Shown here: piece by piece, positions 35,079-47,700 of the stretch
How positions within the stretch are numbered: the stretch's first letter is position 1
Layout: every line of letters starts with the position of its first letter
Source of the DNA: Sipunculus nudus
Lineage: Eukaryota > Annelida > Sipuncula > Golfingiida > Sipunculidae
DNA: 64,000 nucleotides
Reading direction: 5' to 3'
Assembly (NCBI GenBank): GCA_026874595.1
Contig: CM049313.1
Coordinates: 24,486,008 to 24,550,007 of the forward strand
Notes under the pieces: model-generated
The model's database searches: none
Seen by the model: only the letters and a program-made list of their open reading frames with translations
Told to the model about the DNA's origin: nothing
Made by a program: the position numbers and the translations under genes

Positions 35079-37290
35079 AGACTTATTCCACCATTCCCAT
35101 AGAAATGGAAAATGGCAATTTGCAACTACTCTGGAGACCAAAATAAAGAGTGTTTGTCAAATACAGTCGCAAAGATATCAAAACCAGTCATTAGGAAGAA
35201 AGCTGAAATAAAAGATGGCTGTAAGCATGTATATGATACGTCTACTTATTGCACCTAATCTGTGAAACCACAGTAGGACGTGCTGTTAGAAAGTTTCATG
35301 AAACTGTTCCAGAAGAAGAAACCAATGAATCGACATCATTACTTACCAATAGTTTGAGGATTGGCGAAGTTTGCCTGTCAGTACTCTGATGACAAGTGAA
35401 GATTCACACTTGCATATGCTGTTTGACCGTATGCAGGATTGTCTTGTGTAGCACAAGGTGATGAAGGAACATCGGTCACTTGATGAACCATGTGATTTCA
35501 GTGAAGTCAGAGTAAACAATGTACAGAGGGAATTCAATGAAAAAGAAAGAGAGATCCCGGTGAAATCCCGAGTGAAAACTCGTGTTCCAAAGTTACCTAA
35601 GATGTACCGTAGCAGTGTTCGGGCTGAGAGAACCCATGCCTCTTTGACCAGCTTTATTAGTACAGCATCTGCCAATTAAATCTAAGTCACAACCTGCAAC
35701 AGTTTCTGGTGAAACCATACCTGTGCCAGATCATTCTTATAGTAAACAGTAGTGAAATTGCTAAAAGATTTCTAAGGTACATTTAGAACATGGAAAACTT
35801 CTCACATTTTCAGAAAAGGAGCGATGGAAGACAAAGATAAACAAGAAGGAAATGTCTTATCCATGGCTATTACTGAATTTGTAAAAATATCGGTCCCTCA
35901 AACGTGATATCAGAAAATGACCTAATTGGAAACTCCTTTTTTAAAAGATAACATGGGTACATCTCAATATTGCGAAGTGCCCAGACAGATGTCTCAACAT
36001 ACGAGTATTTACTAGGCTTTCTATGGGAAAAATAGCAGACGAGTTGGTGAATAAATTCCCGGGCTTAGTGGAAAATATTGACTGGGTTAATGTTGAACAA
36101 AAAATCAAGATGTAAGGCCTCCGAAGTACAAAAGATTTTACCCAGGCTTGGTTTAATTTATAGAATTATAATGGAGTCCAGTTGAAAGTCTCTGAGTCTG
36201 GTTCAAAGAATGATATAAACAATGAATGACAGTTTAGTGGAACTGAAGGTAAGAATTCCATTATAAAAGTATCTGGATGTCCTTATTCAGATAGACAATC
36301 CCATTTTAAAATTAGGGGGAAAACAGAATAGCCACAAAAATAAAAAATTATAACAAAATTTTAATACGAAATAAAAAAAAACAAAATTCAAATAATACAC
36401 AAAATGAGATCTCAGACATACTCTTGAGGTATATATCCATTTAGATTCTGTTCTTAGCGCCAGTTAAGTCCTGTTTATGGAAAAATGAGCTCAAAGCAAC
36501 AGTAAAGTTCAGTTTATAAAATTATGTGACCGGTCGACAACATCCTGGATAGCCTGTGTGAGCCTCTAACGACCCTCATGACACTTATGACTCCATGGTC
36601 TCCTGGGATGGCAACGACAATTATCCTGACAGCTGCCGACACCCGTCCTGGAAACGATCCTTGTAGACAATTAAAGGATCCACAGTTTTGGATACTTATT
36701 CATCCTCACGGCGAGCATCTTCGTTTTACACCTAAATCTTAACTACCTGGTACGAGAACTTTTACATTCCATCAATGATATAATGTACGTGTCGTCATAC
36801 ATTTAAGTATCTACACAATTATAGCATTTTCTTTGTGACATTCATAACGCACTACTGTTTTTTTTAATAAATCATTTTCGTTACTGAACAGACTTTTATA
36901 TGGCTCATTTTCTGGTTACACTTTTTATAGGAACATCAAATATTATTCTTTGAATAAATTTCATTGGTCAACATAATGTACGCATGTAGTCTAAAACATC
37001 AGCATTGACATACCTTCGGACAGATTATATTAATATTACTGCGACTGGAACCAATTATAATAATATAAACACTGTTAACAATGTCAAATTACTAAAATTA
37101 CTAAAATCACATCTTTATTCCTGACATAACCCCCTTCTTAAGATTATTTACAAGCATCGTTCTTTGAAAAAATAAGTCTTTAAATAACCTCAGATTGGTC
37201 AGGTGAATCACTGTATTTTAATTATTATATATTTTTTTGAGAACCATTAGATTGTTTATCCATAAAGTTAGACTAATGGCCAGTGATACG
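35079..37290. other. Target DNA right of copy B; decayed coding-like start, then nothing recognised
   Basis: At 35458-35680 a plus frame rich in Arg/Lys/Glu ('VNNVQREFNEKEREIPVKS' and following) ends at a stop. It may continue the decayed Helitron-like region left of copy A, but I cannot join the frames. From 35,700 to 37,290 I see no gene or repeat. Confidence 0.4.
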
Positions 37291-37299
37291 CCGTAAGCC

Positions 37300-37441
37300 C
37301 AAAACACACTAACGCACGCGTGAAGCGTCAAATTTGGAAAACGTCGCTCCACTCTATTATTCAATGACAAAACACACTAACGCGAGCGTCACGCGTCAAG
37401 CCTATGCTATCGCTCCTGGTGTGATTTTTGACGCGTGACGC
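37300..37441. repeat. Short direct and inverted repeats, CpG-rich
   Basis: CAAAACACACTAACGC occurs at 37300-37315 and 37368-37383. GCGTCACGCGTCAA (37386-37399) is the perfect inverse of TTGACGCGTGACGC (37428-37441). Possibly a MITE relic or part of a CpG-rich promoter. Confidence 0.6.
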
Positions 37442-37867
37442 GCATGCCGCGTGGGGGTTCCTGATAATGACATAACTGTAGAGAGGGGTTCCCTCACCAG
37501 CACTCGCATTAGATATTAAACTGCGGGTGAAACGTTTGTTATAATTCATTGAACTTTAATTACTGATTTGTATCTGGATGGAAAACGTGAAACGAAGCAA
37601 AAGAAATATGAAGACTGTAAAATGATTTTTCAAATGATGTTTCAAAATGATGGTACATGTTTCATTAGAAAACATGTATTCAAATAAACATGTTTTGAAA
37701 CGTTATATTTAATATCTGACAGACTTTCTAGTTTGAAACATCCTTCTTTTCGATACATGTTTCATATGCATGTTTGAGTCATGTCTCATGTTTCACGAAG
37801 CAGCTGGTATGGAATAACTGGTAAACAATTATGGTAAAGCAGGCGAAATATTCCGTTGTCTTATACG

Positions 37868-38078
37868 CCGGAAGTAGCAAACGGAACGCGCGGGAGCGTC
37901 CCTGGTCAGTAAGTTTAGGGACCTGAAAACGTATATTCAAAGAAGACGTACGACGGTCAAAGTATGTCCGAACCACTAGAAACAGAACATCCTCGGGTAG
38001 TAAACAAACAGTCCTCCCTGGAAGGCATATATGCAAGAGAGAAATGTCCTCATGAAGTTGTTGCTAAGCGCTTTGCTG
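37868..38078 (+). CDS. Candidate first coding exon of an unidentified host gene
   Basis: A CpG-rich stretch with an ETS-type CCGGAAGT site (37868-37875) precedes an ATG at 37964. The frame runs 38 codons ('MSEPLETEHPRVVNKQ', ending 'HEVVAKRFA') to a strong donor CTTTGCTG/GTAAGT at 38078, phase 1. The combination of CpG, ETS site, ATG and good donor is typical of a first exon. No downstream exon was identified. A hAT-like relic lies 1.5 kb downstream and could be unrelated. Confidence 0.35.
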
Positions 38079-38481
38079 GTAAGTTTCAATTAAATTGTTA
38101 AACGAGCTGACTAGATTTCAGCATAATTGAAGTGCTCAACCTCAGAAATCAATTAAATTTAGATTTATTTGGCGTCCTTCCCCTAGTAAATAAAATAGAA
38201 TTCAAATAAATTAAATAAAATCTATATTTTGTTATTAATAATTTAAATGTGAACCCTCTCCCCCTCGCCTTTTGGCTCAGCTGACCAAAAGTAGTTCATC
38301 CGCAGCCAGTTTAATCCAGAGGTTTTATTCAGATCAGCTAAAACAGATTTTAAGTTTGATCCCGTTTTATCCGAAGTTTGGTCATGTACCATCTATGAGG
38401 AAGAAAGTTTAATAAGTAATAAATTTAGCTTTCAATTTTAAAATTAAAAGTAATAAGAAACTGATTGTATTTAGTTAACAG

Positions 38482-38511
38482 AATATATATATATATAGAT
38501 ATATATATATA
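38482..38511. repeat. (AT)n microsatellite
   Basis: AT dinucleotide run with one interruption. Confidence 0.9.
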
Positions 38512-39586
38512 CTGAGTCTTACTCAATTCACCTGAGGATCAGGTCTCATCCCATGAAATCTGTCGTGAATTCAAGGTGTTTTTTTTTTCTTCATCGTTTT
38601 ATATTAACAATGAAGAAAAATTACATTCATTACAGTCGGGATGAGACCCGTGTGAAAGTTGTTATATAAACCTACGTTATCATAACCCATTATTGAAGGT
38701 TATGAGTTGATCTTACTTATTTTAAGTTTGAAACTTTGTATTACTTCTGAATCTCTTCTGCAGAAAGAGATTTTTGTGACTTACTAACCCAAAATCAAAA
38801 CTAAAAGTCTTTATGCTTTGAGAAGTCTGTATGATTATCAATGAACGTCCTCCCCTAACTGTATTCCCATTTGTTTCACTCTGTGTTATGGAACCCCCTT
38901 TAGAGCTTGCTCAGTCTCAGTGGGGTCTGAAAGGGGCCCAGTCACCCATCTGTCCTGTATAAGCTAAAGGTCATCCCATAGAGCTTATTTAAGAAAATGC
39001 CAGAAGACGTGGATATCACCACACACAGGCTGCTTGTTTTGTTTATATTAACGTGTTTATAATGTTGGGTGCGTGCAAAAATAAAACAAAATTCAACATG
39101 GGCATCTGACAGAAAATCCAATAAACCAGAGCTTTGCAAATAGCGTTTTGATACAACTGGCCTTTCTGCCTCTGCACATATGAAACCAACCACCTTTAAT
39201 TACATGTTTTCCAGATCGTCAACATTGGTGTGTTTACAAACATTATGTTGATAAACACATTCATACATCATTCACTAAGGCCTGATAATAACTTTTTAAA
39301 GCCAAATTACCGTTACTCTTAGATCATTAATATATACACAGAGGAAGCCAGAAATCACATACATTCTTTTGCGAAAGGTAGGTGGATGGGCACCTTTAGT
39401 TTCGGAGTAAAAACTCAGGTTCAGCCAAACATTCAGCGAAAACTGGTGTGAGAGTAGGCTTCCAAGGGTCATTTGTGTTCAAGATAGTTAGTGCCCATTG
39501 TAGGGGTTTCAGGTAATCACCTAACAGTACATAATTTATTGAGATGTGTGCAGTGAAACATTTATCACATTCTAATCACAGCTATT

Positions 39587-39874
39587 GCCTTTGAAGCCAA
39601 ATCAACACCATTCCCCCATTCATTCTTCACTGTCCCAAATATGGATTCCAAAGCTTGGTGAAAAGCTATGTCAAAATATAAAGTTCCTTATGGCTTTATA
39701 GAATCAGTGGTCAAAATACACCAAGCATGTGATTCCTCAGGATCAATTGAACGTGTATTTTCAAATTTTAGCTTCATACGCTCAAAGCTAAGAAACAAAC
39801 TTGGTGTAACAAAGGCTGCAGGCATGGTGTTCTGTTGTTGTATGCTGAGGAGACTTAAGAAGTTGGATTACTGA
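39587..39874 (+). pseudogene. hAT transposase C-terminal dimerisation-domain relic
   Basis: The frame reads 'FPHSFFTVPNMDSKAW', an in-frame TGA at 39659-39661, then 'SSGSIERVFSNFSFIRSKLRNKLG' (in part) and 'KAAGMVF' to a stop at 39872-39874. The SSGSIERVFS..RSKLRNKLG signature is the conserved hAT C-terminal block. The TGA falls where hAT proteins often have a second Trp. No DDE core was recognised. Possible weaker remnants lie at 38940-39190. A decayed fragment, not a functional gene. Confidence 0.75.
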
Positions 39875-41313
39875 AGGATCTTTCAGAGAACTGTCAAACA
39901 GTGAATAAATGTTGAACTCCGTGTGTACATCTTTTAACTGTATTATATAGATAACCAGCACTGATTAAATCAATACTGGAGACAAATTTGATGCATTAAA
40001 AACTGACATGACCTTTAAACTAATACATGCTACCTGGTAACTGAGATCAGAAGAGATTTCTGAAGGACATTTTTCATATGAAGCAGTAAATCATGGGCTC
40101 TGAATGTACATATTTTATGTATTTTGTGTTTATGTTATACTATTTCATATAGTATTAATAAATCTGATGAAGTTGTTCATCCAGATTTTCATTATTGTTA
40201 ATGTAATATAATTTTACAGAGTGAGTGTTAGTTTAATCCAGTTATAATCCAGTTTTATTCGGATAAAAATGGATTAAACTTGATTTAACCAAGTTAAGCA
40301 TAAACCTCCGCTTGGCACTCGAAACCTGTTGTTACACCTCACGACTGCCTGATGTCAAAACCACTGGTGATATTTTTTTTATTTGGCATGTAGGTTCTTC
40401 AATATATTTACTATGTACAGGCAGGGAATTAGGTCACATTAGGTCACAGGCATGGATACTTTGACGAGGTCTTACAAAAAGAAGCAAGATTGTATATGTC
40501 CATAGAAACAATCTACATCCTAAGAAACTGAAAAACTGTTCAGTTATTGTGTAAACTTAATTGTATCCTTAAACTGAAGGTGGAAATACTTTGTTTTTCG
40601 TGCAGATCAACTGAGGCATCTTTTATATATGGCCAAGCAAAGTAGCCCAAGATACATTTGGTAATCAAAATATATATTAATTTACAAATGATAATGTATG
40701 CCAAGGATCTTTACCAGGGTAGCATCACCATCAGGGTTCGAATTTACCCAGGGTAAAACCTATTTTCCCAGCCCAGGAGGTGAACCCCAAGTAAAAGGTC
40801 TTGCCATTTGAATTATCCGGGTTTTTCACATCTATTTGCTTTGATCATACATGAGGATCACACCTTAGTTACTTCCTGATTGTTAAGCAGTCATGGTCCA
40901 TATAAACATCATCCCAGTCAAGAAGCAGCCTTTTTCCAGGCACACTGGAATTCATGTTTGGCTATACAGAGCACCTCGCTAATCAACAGGCTCGCTCAGA
41001 GTCTTGTATCTCTCAGACCTGAACTCATATTAAGATATACACACACACTGTGCAAAGCACGTCACTAATTGTTATGTATCAGTAATCCTCAACATCAGAA
41101 AACTCATACATATGATCATGATTTTACAGTATTTTTCTCCTTTCATTTTACATCTTGTTTTGTATTTGTATAGAGCACATGCCAAGAAAGACATATTTAT
41201 TTCTATAAAATCTGTGTTTTCATTCCCATATTGATATCCAAACAAAATCAGTCTCCATTCAAATTTTTTTTTTCAAATGTATTCCACAGAAATTTTTTAG
41301 CCTTACAACTATA
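39875..41313. other. No gene seen
   Basis: AT-rich; no exon, RNA gene or defined repeat recognised. The part from about 41150 may be the decayed 3' end of the LINE below. Confidence 0.5.
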
Positions 41314-41719
41314 TCAGTAATGTTCGATATCTTCCTCTAGCTTACAAAGGGAACAGAGAGGTGAAATGGTTCTATCATTTCTACTTAACATACTGTTTGT
41401 TAGAATCAAATTATGTATTAATCGGTAATTAAATTCGGATACTCTACTTATTTGTTGATGCTTTATTTTATTCTTATACAGGCCCTTGAAATCAAACCCA
41501 ATCATGTTGTATTTCCTTTCAATATTTTACAGAAACAGGCTCTTGAAATTTTTGCTTGATTAATTTTGAATAAAATATTTTACACTTAATTTCTGATAAG
41601 CTATATATCTGACCATCTATCTGGAAATGCAAGTCTCGCTGGTTCTTTTTAACATGGCCACCAATAAGGTCATTTTTATAGATGGATTTATATCTTTTTA
41701 TCGTACCTTTTGTTACCAT
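41314..41719 (-). pseudogene. LINE-type reverse transcriptase 3' relic
   Basis: Two minus-strand frames (41519-41719 and 41314-41505) together read like the C-terminal end of a non-LTR retrotransposon ORF2: 'SEFNYRLIHNLILTNSMLSR' then a C-x2-C...H zinc-knuckle-like 'CSLCKLEEDIEHY'. Stops and frame changes interrupt it, and decayed sequence continues toward 41150. No polymerase core is present, so the clade cannot be assigned. Confidence 0.65.
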
Positions 41720-42191
41720 ATATTCACATAACCAGTTTCTCTTACATTTAAGACGCTTAAAATTAATTCTTCAGGCTCAAAATTTCCTTTTTCTGAAATG
41801 AAATCTTTAACATATACAAAACCACTATCACTAATTGTTTTTACTAGGAATTAGCAAGCCATTAACTACTCACACATGATCTTATGTTGGGCCATGCAGG
41901 GCACAGCACTAATATATAAACAAGTCATTTTGCCTTCATTTGGTTTTTATGACTCTTTCACAGGGACAGCTGCTATCTGATCACTTTTAAGGTACTGCAA
42001 GCATGATGCACTGAATTATAACTATATTTAATTGTATAGAATAAAACTGTTTAAAATTATGCAATTTTTACATTAACTCTATGTTAAATACTAGAGAAAA
42101 TGTGAGACTGAAGAGAAAGCCTTTGTACAACCCGGATATAACCTAGGTAAAACCTATTTACCTAACCCGGGTAAAACCAGGGTTAAACCAG

Positions 42192-43393
42192 TATAGCCCT
42201 GGACCGTCCCGGCAGAGCCCCCAAGAAAAAAGCTCACTGTGGCCCTACCTAGCAAGAGGGGAGGGCCAACGAAAAGCAGCCGCACGAAAACTCAAGAACA
42301 CGAAGAAGAAGCCTCAGCTGTCGGGGATTCCGATGACCAGTCGGTGGCTTCATCTGTAGCTGCTGTTGCTGTTGGAAGATCAGAGTCCCCTACAGAGGTC
42401 TGAGCCAAGAGGAAGAAGAACAAGGGTCTTGTTTTGACTGATTAAAAAGAATTGGCCGTAGCTGAGTGGTTGCAGGATCACCCTGAATTGTATAACAAGG
42501 GAATGAAAAGTTACAAAAACACTGCAATGAAGAATCGTCTTTGATGAGAAGGCAGCAGAATTGCAGTTGGAATCGGGTGCCCTGCTCGTGTCTGGTACCA
42601 GAGCATCCGGACAAAGGTGGGGAAGCTGACGAAAGGCAAATCGGGGTCCTCGCGCAAAGACATGACTGACCGGGAGATGTTTATTATGGCCAACTTCACC
42701 TTTCTCAAAGACCACATCGCGAGGATAAAAGACAAAGCAGCACGCAGTGTTAGTAGATGTGTTCTATGGATTCCAATGAAACTTTATTTGTCGTTCACAT
42801 TAATTTACCTGAAATGTATTTTTATGGTTTATATATTATTGCTTTATATTTTGTAACGAAAAAAAACTTATGGCACTTATACCTTGTATATTTGGAGTTG
42901 AAGCCTTTCGACGACGATTACATGCCGCCCCAATTTTTGTCCGGATCCCATGAAGAGGAGGTACGACGACAACAACTCAATGTGGCCTTGTCCGCTGTCT
43001 GAGTCCATGAACGAGGTTGCCAACATCATCGAACAACTGAAATCGCAGCAAGTCGAGAGTCAAGAGATGCAGAGTCAGATTTTCCACCTCTTTCGAGAAA
43101 AATCCGGTGGCGAACATAAACTGTGGGGCTCGTTCTTGGGTTCGTTATGTTCCAAGATCAGCCCTGACCTGATCCATAAAAACTACAGGGAAAGTCTTGA
43201 CCAAGTGCTCCGCTCCATCGAACAATCAAGGACCCGACCTCTTCCTCCTGCACCCCAGACGAAAGTAAATCTAGGGGGGTATGCTTACGACCCGCAATGG
43301 CAGCAGCAACAGCAACCACAACAGCAGCAGTATAAGCAGCAATCTGACGGTGGGCAACAAACATATACACAGCTACTGCCTCCTTGGCCCTAG
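42192..43393 (+). pseudogene. MADF/SANT-type DNA-binding protein relic (Harbinger-like accessory protein)
   Basis: Plus-strand translation, switching frame, gives a low-complexity acidic N-terminus, then 'AEWLQDHPELYNKGMKSYKN' and 'VGKLTKGKSGSSRKDMTDRE', the pattern of a MADF domain. After a ~150-bp non-coding gap (42745-42905, perhaps an intron) comes 'KLWGSFLGSLCSKISPDLI', a C-terminal helix pair of the type often paired with MADF, then a Gln-rich CAG/CAA tail. Stops at about 42401, 42443 and 42540 break the first half. The second half (42950-43393) is open. The second protein of PIF/Harbinger transposons has this architecture, but no Harbinger transposase is seen here. Confidence 0.6.
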
Positions 43394-43533
43394 TCAAACA
43401 GGGGGACTTGGCATGAGTCTCAGCAGCGCACCAGCTGCAACAACAATAACATCAACAAGTACATGAACAAGTCTGGGACACACTGTCTCCACCACCGCCG
43501 CAACAGCCACGACCCTACTCTAATTAAATAATA

Positions 43534-44097
43534 GGTCGAATTCTGCTCCCACTTTGTTCCCGCTACATCGACCTCTTATGACACTAGGACTATTTTATCG
43601 TAGCCATGAAAGCGTTTTCAGAAAAACGCATACCGGCCCAGGCAGCGAATAGTGTTCAGGACCAATGTTGTTACATTTCCATGATTGACAGCTAACCGGT
43701 CCGATATCCTGCGTGTGTGCCAACATGCTCATGATAAGAATTTCAACACCCACCCGACTCAGAGACCTGTGAACGTGGGTTACTGGACAGGATAGCTGTC
43801 AATCAAAACAAATGTAACAACAGGCTAAGATAGATTGGCCTGATACCCCGCAAGGTGCGTACACAAGGCTCCAAGCTGGCAGGGTTTCGTACCTGTTTGT
43901 CTGAGCCTGTGGTCAATGTACGCAAGCTGCTAGGGCGGTTAGCTGTCAATCAAATCATATGTAACAGCATTGGCGCTGGACACTCTTCGCTGGGCTGGTA
44001 TGCGTTTTTCTGGAAACGCATACATGGCTACGATAAAATAGTCCTAACGTTATAAGAGGTCGATGGAGCGGGATTAAAGTGGGAGCAGAATTTGACT
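43534..44097. mobile_element. Foldback element with ~165-bp arms
   Basis: The left arm 43534-43698 (GGTCGAATTCTGCTCCCAC... to GCTAACCG) is the imperfect inverse (about 85%) of the right arm 43936-44097. The 237-bp loop contains a third short copy of the 'AGCTGTCAATCAAA..TGTAAC' block. It lies directly after the MADF relic, so it may be the end structure of the same transposon or a separate MITE. No target duplication is obvious. Confidence 0.75.
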
Positions 44098-45534
44098 CCC
44101 CTTAACCCTCCTGACGCACCACACACTCCCTAAGATATGGACTCGTACATAATATCAGTGTTATTTGATTAACAGGGACACTTTGCATTTTTTTCACATT
44201 TCCTTGTTGATGTTGTTGTTGTTTGTGATATTAAATGTGCCAATATTAGCATGTGGTAAGAAAGATACCGGCTTGGTAAATTGAGCATGTGTCTTATTCA
44301 TTATTGTGTTGAAAAATGTAAACAAAGTTTGAGAAATGGGAATCTGACAAAACATAAGTAGTACAAGTAAATAAATGGATAATTGACAAAAACATTGGTA
44401 TAATTGTAGATATACATACATGAAACTGGTTATTTGTGACATTTGAGAAAAAATGAGGATGGAATGAATAAGGCAGTTATCAATAAAAGTATCTGTTTCA
44501 GCTCCTAACAAGGTTGTTATATTAAAGTAAGGAATGTATTAGGAGTTGTTGATGTCATAGACCTGAAAAGAAGAAAAACCCAGTTTATAAGTACTGTTGT
44601 GTTTATCTGTATTTATGTATTTACATGTCCGTAAAGAAGTGTGATAACAACAGTGTTGGGGGCAACTTGTGACAGAGAGTATGTTAGATATTTATTTAAT
44701 GCTATACATGATGGATATATCAAAGGAACAGTGAGATTTCCATGGAAATATAGAGTGTGCATGGGTAGTGTTGTCTTCCTCTCTTTTATAAATACAGTAG
44801 TCAGTACAGACTATAAGAAAAGAAAGTGTTCACTGACTGACCCGACTCAGATACGTTCCAATCAGATGTGAACCTTATACACATCAACAACTTTTGTATG
44901 AACAGCATATAATGGGAACTGTGTCCCTGGCATTGGTATGGGAGTGGCCGTTCCTGAACGTAATGGTTTCTGTATGTGCCACGAGGCTGAATGACGGCAT
45001 AAATGGGTCAATTTATGTAATCTTTGTGCCAATGCGAAATGGTGAATTCCAGGTTACATACCATGTCATGTGGCCCGACTGTTTCATATGAAAGGAGTGT
45101 ACTGTTGTTTTCAAATAAGCGGGGGGGGGGGGGGGGGGTAGTGCAGACAAGTTGCATATAAATTGGTTTCTTAGATCTTACAAATATTTTGTACTGTATA
45201 TTTTAGACTGCAGTTTACAACTACTTTCAAATATCAGATACACACTGTAAAGAAGACAGCATGACTCGAAAACTAGCCCACTATGAAGTCATGAAAAAAA
45301 TTTTCTATAGTCAACAGGGTACAAATTATAACTGTTTGGGCGATAGCAAACTGTTAAGGGGGCAAGCATTTCATGTGGGAAATAAACATACCAGGTATTC
45401 AAATTTATTCCACTTTAAATAACCACGCATTGTTGAACAATTATTACGTCTGACTATAACACACACACGGTGATAAAATCTGTCCAGTTGTACAATTTTT
45501 ATTTTCCAGAGTGAAGAACATTAACATAAGGTGT
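44098..45534. other. No gene seen; G-run at about 45121-45138
   Basis: Short open frames without recognisable motifs. The poly-G run is a simple repeat. Confidence 0.5.
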
Positions 45535-45767
45535 GTTTCCATGTGCGCGTATATGCGTGAACTGCCAGACGTATATATTTGTACAGTGGATCGAGCAGGC
45601 CTTCCACAGTAAGATGGTTAAATGACGTCATTTTACCCTGAATCGCTGAGTTCACGCAGACCCTATGCGTGGAAATCGCTCCTGTGGCGATTTTCACTGA
45701 CGGACACATTGAAACAGTCACAAAATCAAATGAGCGATTTTTCACGCATATACGCGCACATGGAAAC
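45535..45767. mobile_element. MITE-like element, 233 bp
   Basis: The outer ends GTTTCCATGTGCGCGTATATGCGTGAA and the inverse ending TACGCGCACATGGAAAC form near-perfect ~27-bp inverted repeats. The interior is non-coding. No clear target duplication is seen. Confidence 0.7.
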
Positions 45768-46880
45768 GCTGCTTTATTTCGTGTCGCCTTACTATCGTTG
45801 AAACTTCGTCATTCTGATTTAATATCGATTTCATCCCCCCATTCTTGAGAATCAAATGATTTATCAGATTCACGAAATATAGAATTATTAAAAGTCATTT
45901 TTACTCTCATACTGGATATCAGCCTCTATCCTAATAAAAATTTCTATTCACCTGCATAATGCAAAACCTACAAACTAGAATATCAGCAAAAGCAGGTAAC
46001 AGCACTCCGCAAAAACAAGTGTGAGAATGGGTGGTATCGGTCACAATGACATAAAGGCGGGCAAAAAAAATTATATATCAATCAGTATATCGATGGTCTG
46101 ATACAATTATCGTAGTCCATCTCTGGACCCTTGTGTCCTATGTTAGACCTGATGGACGGACACGTACCTACAATTATCGATGAGACTGTGGACGATATCA
46201 TGAACTGAACCCATTTTTAGGAACATATATACCAAACTTGGACTGCCAATGTTATTGATTTTATACAGCTATTTTAGAGATATCTTGAGTAAATTTAATT
46301 TTTGCATCTTGTTAAGTTAGGAGGACATGGCCATAATAACCAGTTTGTCGAAACAAAAATGTATGGAAAACAAATTTATGGAATAAGCAGAATTCCACCT
46401 CCTAACAACACATGGCCTATGGCATGATATACATTAACACTAGGAAAATTCATATACAAATCGTTAATAACAGAAGAAGAAACCCTAAAAAAGATAACAC
46501 AAGATAACCAACAAAGATAAGTGTGCAACTGCAGACTCCTCCGAATATGCTAAGATGATCTACAATGAGCACCACGCTGCTCAATTTCAGATAAATAAGC
46601 CATACCTTTTGAGGAACTTTAAAGTGGACACAAGGAACATATTTGTCAACAAGTCAACTGTCATGATACGTACTGCAGACATAGACATTCCCAGTGATAT
46701 CAGGTCAGCTGCAGCTAGTTTGGTAAATCCGACTACACCACCCAGAACGACTTTTATAATAATGCACTGACAGGTCCAAGACATAATTATATCAACATAT
46801 AATGATTACTGTCACTGCACGTTTTATGAAAACATTATAGGGGAGGCTAAATGACAGGTTGGTCATTCAGTTCCCTTTTT
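45768..46880. other. No gene confidently recognised
   Basis: A minus frame at 46587-46784 is open for 65 codons and ends near a donor-like AAAAG/GTATGG, but matches no family I know. The rest is AT-rich. Confidence 0.4.
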
Positions 46881-47700
46881 AGCTCAGCTGACTGTAAGTC
46901 ATTCTCACTTACCATCCACAGAGGTCCATGAAAAATCTACTTGGAAACATGGAATAAGGTCTTTGCTACCCATATTCTTTGAGCTTTGGGGCTCCGAAGT
47001 ACCCAGAATAATGGAAAATTTGATACAAAAGCTCAAATATCTCAACATCTGATGCATTGATCACCATAATTTTTTGCATGGATTTTGATCATGGAGTGTT
47101 TCATCAGTTTCTGCAGACTGGGTGCGCCACCTTTATTTTTTCCTTTTTTCTTACGATTTTATTTCTCTATTTTGAGACCTTTAAAGATGTGGTCATTTGT
47201 AAACAGGGAACAAATTTTAATGACTGAACCTAGAATATTTTTTCTTGACATAGAGGGAGGCCCATGAAAAGACTCTTTAAGAAACCTAAAATTAGGTCTC
47301 TGTTACCCAAAACCCCTGAGCTATTGGGCTTCGAAGTACACCCCAGAATAATGGAAAATTTGATACAAAAGCTCAAGTATCTGAACAACTAATGCATGGA
47401 TCACCATGATTCTTTGTATGCTACTTTATCAAGGAGTGTTTCATCAGTTTCTGCAGACTGGTGGCGCCAACTGTACTTTTTCGATTTATTCAATTTTTCC
47501 CTGTTTTTATACCTTTAAAGAAGCGGTCATCTGTTAACAGGGCACACATCCAGGAAGGTCCATCAAGGACTCCTAGGAAACTTTAAATTAGGTGTCTGTT
47601 ACCCATATCATCCGAGCTATGGGGCTCAGCAGTACTCCTAGAATAATTTAAAGCTCTGTACAAAAGCTCCAGTATCTAAAAAACTAATGCATTGATCATC
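46881..47700 (-). repeat. Inverted copy of the GGTGGCGCCACC repeat family
   Basis: Starts AGCTCAGCTGACTGTAAGTCA, the inverse of the family's right end at 2240 and 62110. Units follow with the core at about 47124 (degenerate) and 47462, and the 'GTACCCAGAATAATGGAAAA' type block at about 47000, 47342 and 47630, in reverse orientation. More diverged than the array at 1-2910. Confidence 0.85.

Noticed and set aside
46587-46784. 65-codon minus frame with donor-like end
   Set aside because: No recognisable family and no neighbouring exon; could be chance.
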